Below the pieces are notes generated by a model. The model was not told the origin of the DNA. It saw only the letters and a program-made list of their open reading frames with translations, and did not search any database. A DNA stretch of 64,000 nt from positions 806,001 to 870,000 of the forward strand of contig JAYQSL010000007.1 of the NCBI GenBank assembly GCA_038146865.1, in the 5' to 3' direction. The stretch comes from GCA-2709075 sp038146865. Its GTDB lineage: Bacteria > Pseudomonadota > Alphaproteobacteria > MPNO01 > UBA2964. Positions within the stretch are counted from its first letter, which is position 1, and every line of letters starts with the position of its first letter. The position numbers and the translations under genes are program-made. Shown here one piece after another: positions 44,428-54,442 of this stretch.

Positions 44428-45975
44428 ATGAATGAAACTGTATTAATTCTGGATTTTGGCTCGCAGGTGACGCAGCTAATAGCTAGGAGGATTCGAGAAA
44501 GCGGTATTTACTGTGAAGTTCGTCCCTTTAATAGATCAACCGACGCAATAAGAGAGCTTGATCCTTGTGCAATAGTTCTTTCGGGAGGGCCAGCGTCAGT
44601 TACTTCAAGTGAAGGACCGTCTGTTCCACGATCAATATTTGATTATGGAGTCCCCATTCTTGGGATTTGCTATGGCCAGCAGGTCATGTGTTCTATCCTG
44701 GGCGGCGAGGTAGTATCCAGCGAGAACCGGGAGTTTGGTAGAGCTCTCCTTGAAGTAGTTAGAGGGTGTGAGTTATTTGACGGGATCTGGCGAATTGGAG
44801 AAAAGTACCAGGTCTGGATGAGTCACGGCGATCGGGTGGAGAGCCTTCCTGACGATTTTATTACCGTAGGCTCAAGTGAAAATGCTCCTTTTGCTGCGAT
44901 AGCGAATGAAAAGAAGAATTTTTATGGGGTTCAATTTCATCCAGAAGTGGTTCATACCCCAGAAGGAGCTTCTTTATTAAGAAATTTTACTCATAAAATA
45001 GCCAATATCAGTCCGAATTGGACAATGGCGAGGTTCCGTGAAAAGGCAATTGGGAAAATACGTGAGCAAGTTGGCTCCAGCAAAATAATTTGCGGATTGT
45101 CCGGAGGAGTGGACTCCTCTGTAGCTGCAGTACTCATTCATGAAGCCGTTGGGGATCAGCTTAACTGTGTTTTTGTCGATCACGGACTTATGCGTAAGGG
45201 GGAAGCTGAACAGGTTATCAAAGTTTTTAGAGAATATTACAACATAACTTTGATTGATGTTGATGCTTCCCAACTATTTCTCGGGCGATTAAATGGGGTT
45301 AGTGATCCTGAAGAAAAAAGAAAAATCATTGGAGCTACTTTTATAGAAGTTTTTGAAGCAGAGGCTGACAAACTAGGAAAAGTAGACTTTCTAGCGCAAG
45401 GGACTCTTTATCCTGATGTAATTGAATCCGTCTCTTTCTCTGGTGGACCCAGTGTAACGATTAAATCCCATCATAATGTGGGTGGTCTCCCTGAGCGAAT
45501 GAACTTACGGCTTTTAGAACCACTCCGAGATTTATTTAAGGATGAAGTGAGGGGGTTGGGAAGGGAACTTGGCCTGCCCGAGGAAATGGTCGGGCGTCAT
45601 CCTTTTCCGGGCCCAGGGCTTGCGATACGGATTCCCGGAGAAGTGACGAGAGAAAAAGCTGAAATTCTAAGAGAAGCGGACGATATTTTTATCGAAGAAA
45701 TTCGGAATGCAGGCTTATACGACCAGATCTGGCAGGCCTTTGCCGTACTTCTTCCTGTAAAGACGGTTGGGGTTATGGGTGATGCGCGATCTTATGACTA
45801 TGCCTGCGCCTTAAGAGCCGTGACGGCAACTGATGGCATGACAGCTGACTATTACCCTTTTGAGCATGAATTTTTAGCGCGAATTTGTAACCGTATAATT
45901 AATGAGGTGCCGGGCATTAATAGGATTACATACGACATAACCTCGAAGCCCCCAGGAACAATTGAGTGGGAGTGA
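44428..45975 (+). CDS. guaA: GMP synthase (glutamine-hydrolysing)
   Basis: A 515-residue GMP synthase that amidates XMP. The N-terminal class I glutaminase has the nucleophile in GICYGQQVMC and the catalytic His-Glu pair in YGVQFHPEV. The ATP pyrophosphatase domain has LSGGVDSSVAA, and the C-terminal dimerisation domain ends with RITYDITSKPPGTIEWE. Complete and of normal length. It forms the GMP branch with guaB. Confidence 0.97.
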   Translation: MNETVLILDFGSQVTQLIARRIRESGIYCEVRPFNRSTDAIRELDPCAIVLSGGPASVTSSEGPSVPRSIFDYGVPILGICYGQQVMCSILGGEVVSSENREFGRALLEVVRGCELFDGIWRIGEKYQVWMSHGDRVESLPDDFITVGSSENAPFAAIANEKKNFYGVQFHPEVVHTPEGASLLRNFTHKIANISPNWTMARFREKAIGKIREQVGSSKIICGLSGGVDSSVAAVLIHEAVGDQLNCVFVDHGLMRKGEAEQVIKVFREYYNITLIDVDASQLFLGRLNGVSDPEEKRKIIGATFIEVFEAEADKLGKVDFLAQGTLYPDVIESVSFSGGPSVTIKSHHNVGGLPERMNLRLLEPLRDLFKDEVRGLGRELGLPEEMVGRHPFPGPGLAIRIPGEVTREKAEILREADDIFIEEIRNAGLYDQIWQAFAVLLPVKTVGVMGDARSYDYACALRAVTATDGMTADYYPFEHEFLARICNRIINEVPGINRITYDITSKPPGTIEWE

Positions 45976-46136
45976 TGATCGGGCGGAATTTTTTCAAAAC
46001 ATATGATTAGTATAAACGATTGAAATTAAACTCTATAGATTCACCGAACAATAGGCGTCATGTAAAAGGTGTTTTTGGATAATTTTTGTATTCATGCAGG
46101 CGTCAGCGGACTTAGAAAAATTAGAGGGTGACCGAA

Positions 46137-47822
46137 ATGAAAAATAAGGTTGATGGCGGAGAAGCTATAGTTGAGGCGTTTCGTAAGCTTGGGGTGGACT
46201 ATATCCTCTCCTCCCCGGGGACCGAATGGGCTCCGGTTTGGGAGGCTATGGCTGACCAAATTCAGCAGGGTAAGGCGGGGCCAAAACTACTTGATGTATG
46301 GCATGAGACGCTGGCCGTCGATATGGCCGCTGGGTATACCCTTGCCACAGGAAAGATGCAGGGAGTTCTTCTTCATGCAGGGTCAGGCTTACTTCAAGGG
46401 GCCATGGGGATTCACGCAGCTCATGTCGCATCCATACCCATGGTTGTAATTTCCGGTGAGTCCATGACATATGGCGAACAGCCCGATTTTGATCCTGGAG
46501 CTCAATGGATAAACAACTTAAGCATAGTCGGCGGAACCACACATTTGGTGGACTCAATTGTGAAGTTTGCCTCTATCGCCGGAAGTGCGGCGACGGTATT
46601 TGAGAGCATCACTAGAGCTGGAGAGATAGCCCAAAGAAATCCGAAAGGGCCGACTTACCTGGCGGTATCAACAGAAACTTTGATGGATAATTGGACGCCA
46701 CCAGAAAGACCAAGGAAAATTCCGGCAGCTCCCAAGCTACTGTCGTCTCCTGATGCCGTCGATCAGTTGGGAAAGCTCCTAGAAAAAGCCAAGAATCCGG
46801 TGGTGCTTACGGAGAGCGCTGGGAGAGAGATTGAAACTTATAATGCGCTGGTGAAATTTTGTGAAAAATTTGCGGTTCCAGTGATTGAGAAACCCTCAGC
46901 TTTATTTGCCAATTTTCCTAGGGACCACTCGTTGCATCAAGGGACGGATTTTAAACCATTTTGGCAAACTGCAGATTTGGTGCTCGTAATTAGAAACAGA
47001 GTTCCTTGGTATCCACCCAGCGATTGCCCGCCAAATGCAACTATCGCGGTTATTGATGAAAATCCGCATAATTCAGCGATGGTATATCAGTCTCTTCAGG
47101 CCGATTTATATTTAGAGGGGGATGTCGAAGAAACTTTGTCCAGTTTAACTGATAGGGTTGTTCTAAATGAAGAGCTTACGTCAGAGAGAAAAAAGCGTTG
47201 TAAAGATGCGCACGCGGAACGGACGCAAAAGCGTATTGTGCTGCAAGGGGAAGCGAGTAAGGAAACCCCTATAAATCCTGTTTGGGTTTGCGCCTGTCTG
47301 AATGCAGTAATGCCCGAAGAAACGGTATACATCGATGAGGTAACTACTCACACAAGTTTACTCCGAGAACACCTAAATTTAAAACAGCCACAAACTCTTT
47401 TCACGAGACAAGGTGGCCTGGGCCAGGGCCTCGGGATTTCTCTCGGCGTAAAACTCGCGTTTCAGGATCGGCCAGTGGTAACTTTAATCGGAGATGGAGC
47501 GTTTCTTTATAATCCGGCACTTGGTAGCTTGGGTGCTTCAAGGGATTTTGAACTTCCAATCATGACAGTTGTCTTCAACAATAAAAAATATGCAGCGATG
47601 CAAGGCATGCATCATAAAATGTATCCCGATGGAACTGCCGTAGAGACAAAAATTTACCATGGCACGCATATTAACGCTCCCGATTTCGTGAAAGTTGCAG
47701 AATCTGTTGGGGGATATGGAGAGCAGGTTAGTGATCCCGAAGATTTGCAAAATGCGCTTAGTCGCGGTCTGCAAGCAACGTTGCAGGGAAAACCTGCGAT
47801 TATAGATGTACTTGTTTCATAG
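46137..47822 (+). CDS. Thiamine diphosphate-dependent enzyme (acetolactate synthase / benzoylformate decarboxylase-like)
   Basis: A TPP enzyme of about 561 residues with the three-domain layout of the acetolactate synthase/POX family. The pyrimidine domain has LLDVWHETLAVDMAAGY, in which the glutamate would activate TPP. The middle domain (TESAGREIETYNAL on) looks FAD-free. The TPP diphosphate motif is LIGDGAFLYNPALGSLGASRDFELPIMTVVFNNKKY, a GDG-x(26-30)-N pattern. It starts at ATG 46137 (AGAGGG eight bases upstream) or GTG 46128. No small regulatory subunit is near, so it is probably not a true acetolactate synthase. It may decarboxylate or ligate a 2-oxo acid; substrate unknown. Neighbours (guaA, fni) give no hint. 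Confidence 0.83.
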   Translation: MKNKVDGGEAIVEAFRKLGVDYILSSPGTEWAPVWEAMADQIQQGKAGPKLLDVWHETLAVDMAAGYTLATGKMQGVLLHAGSGLLQGAMGIHAAHVASIPMVVISGESMTYGEQPDFDPGAQWINNLSIVGGTTHLVDSIVKFASIAGSAATVFESITRAGEIAQRNPKGPTYLAVSTETLMDNWTPPERPRKIPAAPKLLSSPDAVDQLGKLLEKAKNPVVLTESAGREIETYNALVKFCEKFAVPVIEKPSALFANFPRDHSLHQGTDFKPFWQTADLVLVIRNRVPWYPPSDCPPNATIAVIDENPHNSAMVYQSLQADLYLEGDVEETLSSLTDRVVLNEELTSERKKRCKDAHAERTQKRIVLQGEASKETPINPVWVCACLNAVMPEETVYIDEVTTHTSLLREHLNLKQPQTLFTRQGGLGQGLGISLGVKLAFQDRPVVTLIGDGAFLYNPALGSLGASRDFELPIMTVVFNNKKYAAMQGMHHKMYPDGTAVETKIYHGTHINAPDFVKVAESVGGYGEQVSDPEDLQNALSRGLQATLQGKPAIIDVLVS

Positions 47823-48028
47823 TCCTTAATCAGAGGAGATGAGGGTACTCTTCTTAGATCTCATCAAATAGGTATGGAAACAAAGCTTAATATTTGCCTA
47901 ATTGTGGAATAATCTTTCTTGAAGAGTTTATTGTTCTTGATGCAGTCAAATGTTCTAACCGCCTAAGCCTTGTTTAGGCTCAGAATATAGGGTACTCGCT
48001 GCGAATAAATTATTGAGGTCAACCAAAA

Positions 48029-49098
48029 TTGAGTATTGAAGTTAGAAAAAGTGCTCACATAGACACCGTTCTTAGTGCTGATGTCTCCGCCAAAGGAGTT
48101 GACCCTGGTTTCGATCGTTTCTTTTTGATCATGTCGCTCTTCCAGAATTGGATATCTCCGAGGTTGAATTATCTAAGTCTTTGTTCAAAAGAAAATTATC
48201 TGCCCCGATACTTATCTCAAGTATGACTGGCGGAACAGAAAAGGCTAAGCAAATTAATTTAAATTTGGCGATGGCAGCAGAGGCTTGTGGAGTAGCGATG
48301 GGGCTCGGGTCGCAGAGGGCCGCCCTCGAGAATAAAAGTCTAATTGACACATATCGAGTAAGATCTGTTGCCCCAAACATACTTTTGTTTGCGAATTTTG
48401 GAGCTGTACAACTGAACTATGGTTTCGGAATAGATCAAGCACACCGTGCGGTGGAGATGATAGAGGCTGATGCTTTGTTTCTTCATCTTAATCCCCTTCA
48501 GGAGGCGGTTCAGCCTGAGGGTGATGGAAATTGGAAAGGCCTTTACAAGAAAATAGAAGATCTGGTCAGAGCTTTGTCAGTTCCCGTTGTTGTAAAAGAG
48601 GTGGGCAATGGTATCTCTGTCGATGTTGCTAAAAGACTGGCTTATTGTGGGGTCGCCGGCATTGATGTCGCAGGGGCGGGCGGTACCAGTTGGAGTGAGG
48701 TCGAAGCATTTAGGCAGACAGATCCTATTCGTAAAAAAATAGCTCACTGTTTCGCTGGTTGGGGAATACCAACTGCTCTCTGTCTGGTAGAAGTAAAATC
48801 TGCGCTTCCTGATCTAATGGTTTTCGCGAGTGGTGGCGTAAGGACTGGGTTGGATATAGCCAAGGCTATCAGGTTAGGGGCTGATCTTTGCGGAACAGCT
48901 ACCCCCACATTGCAAAGTGCAATAGGTTCGGGGAACGACGTGGAACAGATCATTGGAAGGCTTGTTGAAGAGCTTCGCATTTCAGCTTTTTGCGCTGGTG
49001 CAAGTTGTCTTGAGGAACTGAAGGCAGCTAGACTAAGGCGCCATTCAGATTGGAACGAGGTGGGTCTCATTCCATTTTCCGCTGGGGAAACGACTTGA
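48029..49098 (+). CDS. fni: Isopentenyl-diphosphate delta-isomerase type 2 (frame broken once)
   Basis: A type 2 IPP isomerase (FMN- and NADPH-dependent, TIM barrel), about 356 residues after repair, interconverting IPP and DMAPP. The RKSAHID start, SAPILISSMTGG, the MGLGSQRAALE segment, LFLHLNPLQEAVQPEGD, VVKEVGNGIS, DVAGAGGTSW and VFASGGVRTG are diagnostic. The frame breaks at 48122-48126: five T where six restore DRFFFDHVALPELDISEVEL. The start is TTG at 48029, with GAGG ten bases upstream. It may serve carotenoid or quinone isoprenoids. The last bases overlap the NUDIX gene start. Confidence 0.9.
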
Positions 49099-49801
49099 TA
49101 GCTCCTGAGCCTTTAAGAAACACTGGGACACCGGCGCCACGGCCTCGCGATGCTGCTACCCTTATCATTTATCGGCCTCTAAAAAGTAGGGTTGAAATAC
49201 TTATGGGATTGCGAAATACGTCGCATAAATTTTTACCTGACCGATATGTATTCCCTGGGGGCGGTGTGGAGAGAGGCGATAGTCGGGTTAGGGTGGCAAG
49301 CCCCATTAGTCAACAAACACAAAACTTATTAATCCGTAAAACAAAAATAGCTAGAGCTCGAGGTTTGGTCGCGGCAGCAATACGTGAAACTTTTGAGGAA
49401 ACAGGTCTTATTGTTGGTGGGAAGGACCCAAATCCTGGAAAAAGTGTTCCTAAAAATTGGAGTAAATTCTTCCAAACAGGTTTTGCGCCCAATTTAGGAG
49501 ACTTGAACTATATCGCTCGGGCAGTAACCACCCATTGGCGACCCATTCGTTTTAATGCGAGATTTTTATGGTGAATGCGGAGAAGTTGACCGGCGTTTTG
49601 CAAGGTAATGGAGAGCTTTTGAATTTGCAGTATTTTGATATAGAAAAAGCTATAGAATTAGAGCTTCCGATTATAACGAAGCGGGTTTTAGAACTTGTAG
49701 CCTTCCGCGCCACCAAGTCAGCTAATCATAAGGCTCCGGAGCCCGACCAAATAGTGTTATTTAAACACAATGGCAAATACCATGACATGATCAAGGAGTG
49801 A
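49095..49801 (+). CDS. NUDIX hydrolase family protein (frame broken once)
   Basis: A NUDIX-fold protein of about 235 residues after repair. It has RDAATLIIYRPL, YVFPGGGVERGDSR and a NUDIX-like helix AAAIRETFEETGLIVG (RExxEExG core present). The linker PHWRPIRFNARFF-like segment (here THWRPIRFNARF) and the C-terminal domain with LPIITKRVLELVAF are typical of alphaproteobacterial NUDIX proteins of this size. At 49563-49567 five T are found where six keep the frame from NARF to FMVNAEKLTG. The start is uncertain: TTG at 49095 overlaps the fni stop and has GGGGAA upstream. It would hydrolyse a nucleoside-diphosphate-linked compound. Confidence 0.82.
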
Positions 49802-49813
49802 TTAGATAAAACC

Positions 49814-50152
49814 CTAGCTCTTCACAAGAGTTAAACGCCTCTGCAAAAAAGAAATGGCGCCTCTTAAGCTTTGATCCTGTTTTATAAGTGAGCCATTAGA
49901 ACCTACAGCAAATTTGACCGATTTATGACCTTTGTAAAATTTATATATCGTGAATGCCGGCAGTGCCCCAGCATCCTTAAACACTGAGAAAGCACTCATT
50001 CCCCGGTCACTATTTATAGCGTAGTCCTTCCACTCCCCAGAGATCACTCGGTGGCTGTAAAGTGTCAGAAGCTGATTTAGTTCTGATCGCGTAAAATTGA
50101 TCGGTGGTGACTTTTGCTTTTGATAATTTGAAATTTGGATTAATTTAGACAT
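49814..50152 (-). CDS. DUF2794 family protein
   Basis: A 112-residue protein that fits DUF2794, a family of unknown function that I know from Alphaproteobacteria. Characteristic segments are FTRSELNQLLTLYSHRVISGEWKDYA, then a beta-rich part with FSVFKDAG and IYKFYKGH, and a C-terminal helix (LRGAISFLQRRL). It is soluble. It is convergent with the NUDIX gene, with a 12-base gap, and divergent from the YfgM-like gene. Confidence 0.85.
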   Translation of the reverse strand: MSKLIQISNYQKQKSPPINFTRSELNQLLTLYSHRVISGEWKDYAINSDRGMSAFSVFKDAGALPAFTIYKFYKGHKSVKFAVGSNGSLIKQDQSLRGAISFLQRRLTLVKS

Positions 50153-50345
50153 CTAAAAAATTATGCAAGCTGATTAAAAACAGGGCCTGGGATACTTTGT
50201 TGCCCAAGCTTAGTGTAAAGTATATTCACGTTCCAAAACCAACGTCCAGCAGCCAAGAAAAAATTATTCCCGGCCCCATAGAAAATTTGCTTTGGAAAGT
50301 GACGAAAGTTAAAATGAAAAATGATAATATTTTGAGGCTTTTGGT

Positions 50346-50999
50346 TTGGTCGATATTTTCCAGGAAGTTGACGAAGAATTAAGGCAGGATAGACTCCAGA
50401 AGGTCTGGAAGTCATATGGCCGTTTTATCTTAGCAGCTGGTTTGTTGGTTATAGTGGCGGCAGCGGGGTGGAAAGGTTGGGACCACTATTCATTCACAAA
50501 ACTAATTGATGCCAGCCATCAGTATGAAGTGGCGGAAAATTTATTGCTTGAGGGGAAACCTGATGACGCCCTCGCTCTATTCTCTAACTTATCAGAAAAA
50601 GGTTTTGGATCTTACCAGAAACTGGGAGAGATCAGACAAGCGGCACTTTTGAAAGAGTCGGGAAATATTGAGGAGGCATTAGATATCTATGCAAGGATTT
50701 CTAAAGATACATCTCAAGGTAAAATATTGAGGGATGCTGCTAGCTTGAATTTGGTTCTCACGAAGCTCGGACAGTCAGATCAAAAATCGGATAATTTGAT
50801 ATCTTATTTGCGTCCCCTTGCTGAACCGGGTAGACCTCTGCGTTTTTCGGCCATGGAGGTTCTTGGGTTATTGGAAATAAAGCGCGGTGATACAAAATCT
50901 GCTGAGTCGACTTTTAAGAAGCTAGCGGACAATTTAGAAGCGCCAGAATCCCTGAGAGCAAGGGCATTACGGCTGATAACAGTGTTAAATAGCCACTAA
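50346..50999 (+). CDS. YfgM-like tetratricopeptide membrane protein
   Basis: A 217-residue protein with a cytoplasmic N-terminus (VDIFQEVDEELRQDRLQKVWKSYG), one transmembrane helix (ILAAGLLVIVAAAGW, residues about 28-44) and a periplasmic part of helical repeats (DALALFSNLSEKG, IEEALDIYARISKD, GDTKSAESTFKKLAD). This is the YfgM/TPR-like family, a SecYEG-associated periplasmic chaperone partner in E. coli. The start is TTG at 50346 with GAGG eight bases upstream, and related alphaproteobacterial proteins begin at the same place. It precedes bamB and der as in many Proteobacteria. Confidence 0.88.
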   Translation: MVDIFQEVDEELRQDRLQKVWKSYGRFILAAGLLVIVAAAGWKGWDHYSFTKLIDASHQYEVAENLLLEGKPDDALALFSNLSEKGFGSYQKLGEIRQAALLKESGNIEEALDIYARISKDTSQGKILRDAASLNLVLTKLGQSDQKSDNLISYLRPLAEPGRPLRFSAMEVLGLLEIKRGDTKSAESTFKKLADNLEAPESLRARALRLITVLNSH

Positions 51000-51011
51000 T
51001 TTAGAACCACT

Positions 51012-52337
51012 ATGAAGCCTATACTCCGTTTTTTTTTAATGGCTTTGATGCTCCCATTTTTTGCTGGATGCTCGGGATGGTGGGGAGAACGGCAGGCTCC
51101 AGGGTTGCCCGGTAATCGCATTTCAATTTTACCAGAACAGAGACCCCTGCCGATTGGCCGAATAGAAGAAGGTTTAATCCGTATCCCCAAACCGCATCGT
51201 AATCTAAGCTGGCCACAAGCCGGAGGTTTTGCGAATCATGCTATGCATCATTTAGCAGCACCTGGTTCTTTAACCGAAATTTGGTCGACTTCTCTTGGTG
51301 GAGGATCTAACAAATACCAACAGTTAGTTGGATCTCCAGTCATTATTGAGGAAAAAATTTACACGATTAACGCCGATGGGGTGATTAATGAATTGCAAGC
51401 TTTTACAGGTAAGAAGAGCTGGACGAGAAGACTCAAACCACTTGTCGGAACGGGGTTAGAGGGAACGATTGGAGGAGGTCTTGCTGCTTCGGGAAACTTG
51501 TTAGTCGCCACCACTGGTAATGGGGTTGTCGTTTGCATGGATCGTCGCAATGGTGAGGTGATATGGAAAAAAGATATTGGCATTCCGATTCGGTCGGGTC
51601 CCACAATTTTTGACAGTCAAGTGATTGTGTTAGGTATCACGAATGAGACCTACTCATTCGATAAAAATAACGGCACAATAATGTGGCGTCATTCAGGGGC
51701 CCCAGAAATGACAATATTCATGGGCGGATCCAGCCCGGCTGCAAGTGGTTCCATGGTGATTGTCTCGCATTCATCGGGAGAGCTGGTGGCTCTTGGATCT
51801 AAAAACGGAGAACAAGTTTGGACCGAATCGATGGTTGCTGCCAGAAAATCTGGCCCTGTCTCAAATATTTCTCACTCTAAGGGGAACCCTATAATTGACC
51901 GGAACTTGGTGATTGCATCGTCCAATAGTGGTCGCACAATTGCCTCCGACTTAGCTACTGGAACGAGATTTTGGGAAACAAATTTTGGCAGCTCCGAAAG
52001 CCTTTGGGTTGCAGGAGAGTACATTTACCTCGTTACGACAAATCGTCAATTAGTTTGCTTAGCCCGCAGGACTGGTAAGTTAGCATGGGCTACGCAATTG
52101 AAGACCTTTGAGAATAGCAGAGATAAGGAGAACCCGATCGAATGGACAGGCCCGGTTTTAGCGGGAGATCGGATATTGGTGGGAGGGAGTAATGGTGAGG
52201 TTTGGTCTGTATCACCATTTAATGGAAAACTTTTAGGAAAGATAAGGCTCTCGGGTGCTATATATCTTTCACCTGTCGTAGCGAATGGCATTGTTTATCT
52301 GCTGGCCGATAACTCCAGACTGTATGCTTTCCGCTAA
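51012..52337 (+). CDS. bamB: Outer membrane assembly lipoprotein BamB-like, PQQ-repeat protein
   Basis: A 441-residue lipoprotein: the lipobox is FFAGC with Cys20 after a short signal peptide. The mature part is an eight-bladed beta-propeller with PQQ-type repeats (for example INELQAFTGKKSWTRRLK, CMDRRNGEVIWKKDIG, FDKNNGTIMWRHSGAP, CLARRTGKLAWATQL). BamB is a part of the BAM complex that inserts outer-membrane beta-barrels. The gene overlaps der by one base (TAATG) and follows yfgM, the usual order, which supports the call over other propeller proteins. Confidence 0.92.
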   Translation: MKPILRFFLMALMLPFFAGCSGWWGERQAPGLPGNRISILPEQRPLPIGRIEEGLIRIPKPHRNLSWPQAGGFANHAMHHLAAPGSLTEIWSTSLGGGSNKYQQLVGSPVIIEEKIYTINADGVINELQAFTGKKSWTRRLKPLVGTGLEGTIGGGLAASGNLLVATTGNGVVVCMDRRNGEVIWKKDIGIPIRSGPTIFDSQVIVLGITNETYSFDKNNGTIMWRHSGAPEMTIFMGGSSPAASGSMVIVSHSSGELVALGSKNGEQVWTESMVAARKSGPVSNISHSKGNPIIDRNLVIASSNSGRTIASDLATGTRFWETNFGSSESLWVAGEYIYLVTTNRQLVCLARRTGKLAWATQLKTFENSRDKENPIEWTGPVLAGDRILVGGSNGEVWSVSPFNGKLLGKIRLSGAIYLSPVVANGIVYLLADNSRLYAFR

Positions 52338-53704
52338 TGGATTTTAACATCGCGATTGTGGGTCGTCCGAATGTTGGAAAATCGACACTTTTTAACCGGC
52401 TATGTGGCCTAAAGGTCGCGATTGTCGATCCAACTCCCGGCGTTACCAGAGATCGGAGAGTAGGGCGTGGAGGAATATCGGATCTGAACTTCCAAGTAGT
52501 TGATACTGCGGGTGTTGATGAAGATGGCAGCACCCCGACAGAGAAGACCATGCAGGAACAGACCAGGCTCGCTCTCAAGGGTGCAAATTTGGTGCTTTTT
52601 CTTTTCGACTCAAGAGCTGGCATCACACCATTGGACAAACAAGTCGCAACACTTCTAAGAAAATCAAGTTGCGAAGTTGTATTGTTAGCAAATAAGGCTG
52701 AGGGAAGAATTGGTAAAATTGGTCTTTATGATGCTTTTGAACTTGGTTTGGGTGAGGCTATTCCAATATCGGCGGAGCACGGAGAGGGAATGCTAGACCT
52801 TTATGAGGCTATCCAACCTCACGTTGATCTGTTCGATAAAAAAAAGACAAATGAAGAAGTCTCCAATCCGCTTGTCGATTCCAGCAGTTCAAAAGAGGAC
52901 CGAATAAAGTTAGCAATTGTCGGGAGGCCTAATGTCGGAAAATCGACATTATTCAATCATTTATTGGGAGAGGAAAGGGTAATAACAAGCCCACACGCCG
53001 GAACGACGAGGGATTCAATAAGTGTCGAATGGCAATGGAGAAAGTTCAAGTTCGAACTTTTTGATACTGCGGGAATGCGTCGCAGAGCTAAAATATCTGA
53101 AAAAATAGAGAAGCTCTCTGTGGCTGATACTCTGCGAGCGATACGTTTTGCGGAGGTAGTTATTTTGGTGATGGAACCAGGAAAACTAGGCGAACGCCAG
53201 GACTTTTCTATAGCCAGCCACGTCGTTTCGGAAGGTCGGTCAATGGTGATTGCTGTGAACAAGTGGGATCTCGTTGCTGATCAGAGAGACCCGATGGAAA
53301 AACTCAAAGACAGAATTCAAAAGTCATTACCTCAACTTAAGGGTGTACCAATTGTACCGGTGTCCGCTATTGAGGGGAGTGGAACGGACCTTCTTATCCA
53401 GACCTCCACAAAGGTATTTGATATTTGGCAAAAGAGAATTCCGACAGGCCCACTTAATAGGTGGCTCGAAAATATGCTTCAGTCCCATCCTCCACCGATT
53501 TCCGGAGGTAGAAGGCTGAAGCTAAGATTTATTACTCAAGTCAAGGCGAGGCCTCCGAGCTTCGTATTGTTTACAACACGACCTGGGGCCCTGCCTGAAA
53601 GTTATAGTAGATATCTGATTAATGGTCTGCGAGAGAGATTTGATTTATGGGGTGTGCCTATCAGATTGACGCTACGGCAGGGCCAAAACCCCTATGTGGA
53701 TTGA
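52337..53704 (+). CDS. der: Ribosome-associated GTPase Der (EngA)
   Basis: A 455-residue protein with two tandem GTPase domains and a C-terminal KH-like domain, unique to Der. The first P-loop is GRPNVGKST (residues 8-16), followed by DTAGVDE and NKAEG, a small change from the NKxD motif. The second P-loop is GRPNVGKST near residue 196, followed by DTAGMRRRAKI and NKWD. The KH-like part has LKLRFITQVKARPPSFVLF. It acts in large ribosomal subunit maturation. Start ATG overlaps the bamB stop. Confidence 0.97.
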   Translation: MDFNIAIVGRPNVGKSTLFNRLCGLKVAIVDPTPGVTRDRRVGRGGISDLNFQVVDTAGVDEDGSTPTEKTMQEQTRLALKGANLVLFLFDSRAGITPLDKQVATLLRKSSCEVVLLANKAEGRIGKIGLYDAFELGLGEAIPISAEHGEGMLDLYEAIQPHVDLFDKKKTNEEVSNPLVDSSSSKEDRIKLAIVGRPNVGKSTLFNHLLGEERVITSPHAGTTRDSISVEWQWRKFKFELFDTAGMRRRAKISEKIEKLSVADTLRAIRFAEVVILVMEPGKLGERQDFSIASHVVSEGRSMVIAVNKWDLVADQRDPMEKLKDRIQKSLPQLKGVPIVPVSAIEGSGTDLLIQTSTKVFDIWQKRIPTGPLNRWLENMLQSHPPPISGGRRLKLRFITQVKARPPSFVLFTTRPGALPESYSRYLINGLRERFDLWGVPIRLTLRQGQNPYVD

Positions 53705-53725
53705 CTGTAGAATGGTCAAAGAAGC

Positions 53726-54441
53726 CTATTGGGCCAAGTGCGTTTCGCCATTACCTTTAAAATCAGATGATCCTAATTTCACAAAGAGGTCGGTTATCTG
53801 ACTAGGGGCTAAAACAGTTGAGGGATCTTCACCGGGATATGCCTCTGCCCGCATAGATGTTCTGACAGCACCCGGATTAATAAGGTTGATACGAAGATTT
53901 GTATGAGATACTTCATCAGCCCATGTACGCGCGAGGGCCTCTAAAGCTGTTTTAGATACGGCATAAGGACCCCAATATCCACGACCCCCGCTAACCCCAG
54001 ATCTCAAAAAGATCGCTCTGCCGGCAGGGGATGAGAGCAGCGGTATTTCTAAAGTACGTATCATCCGCCATTGGGCACTGAGGTTAATCTCGATTGTTTT
54101 ATCCCAAATCTCAGGTGCAACTTGCGTTACGGGGTTAACTCGCCTAGTTGGGCAGCATTCGCAACAAAAATATCCAGACGACCAAACCTTTGACTTATTG
54201 CAGATCCCAATTGATCAACTTCATCTCTATTTCCTAGATCCATCGGCAGTATCGTCGCTGAGGTGCTTGTTCCTAAAGCTAAGATTTCATCATAAACTTC
54301 CTCTAGGGCTGCGGTGGTCCTCGCGGTTAGGATCACGTGGGCCCCCTCAGCTGCGTACCGTTTTGAAATGGCGGCTCCTATCCCACGAGAGGCGCCAGTA
54401 ATTAGAGCGATGCGCCCTTCAAGAGATCGACTTTGGGTCAT
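53726..54441 (-). CDS. Short-chain dehydrogenase/reductase (frame broken once)
   Basis: A classical SDR, about 238 residues after repair. The N-terminal nucleotide loop is ITGASRGIGAAI, then DLGNRDEV and the NAAQLGELTP strand (NNAG-type). The catalytic tyrosine and lysine are in YAVSKTALEALA, and INLINPGAVRTSM follows. At 54131-54134 (four G on the plus strand) one base is missing: five would read LTPVTQVAPEIW in one frame. The start ATG at 54441 is close to the purF stop. An SDR after purF is usual in Alphaproteobacteria, but its substrate is unknown. Confidence 0.85.
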
Positions 54442-54442
54442 T

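Noticed and set aside
47961..47979. Hairpin GCCTAA/TTAGGC between the TPP gene and fni
   Set aside because: Only six pairs and no T run follows, so it is not supported as a terminator.
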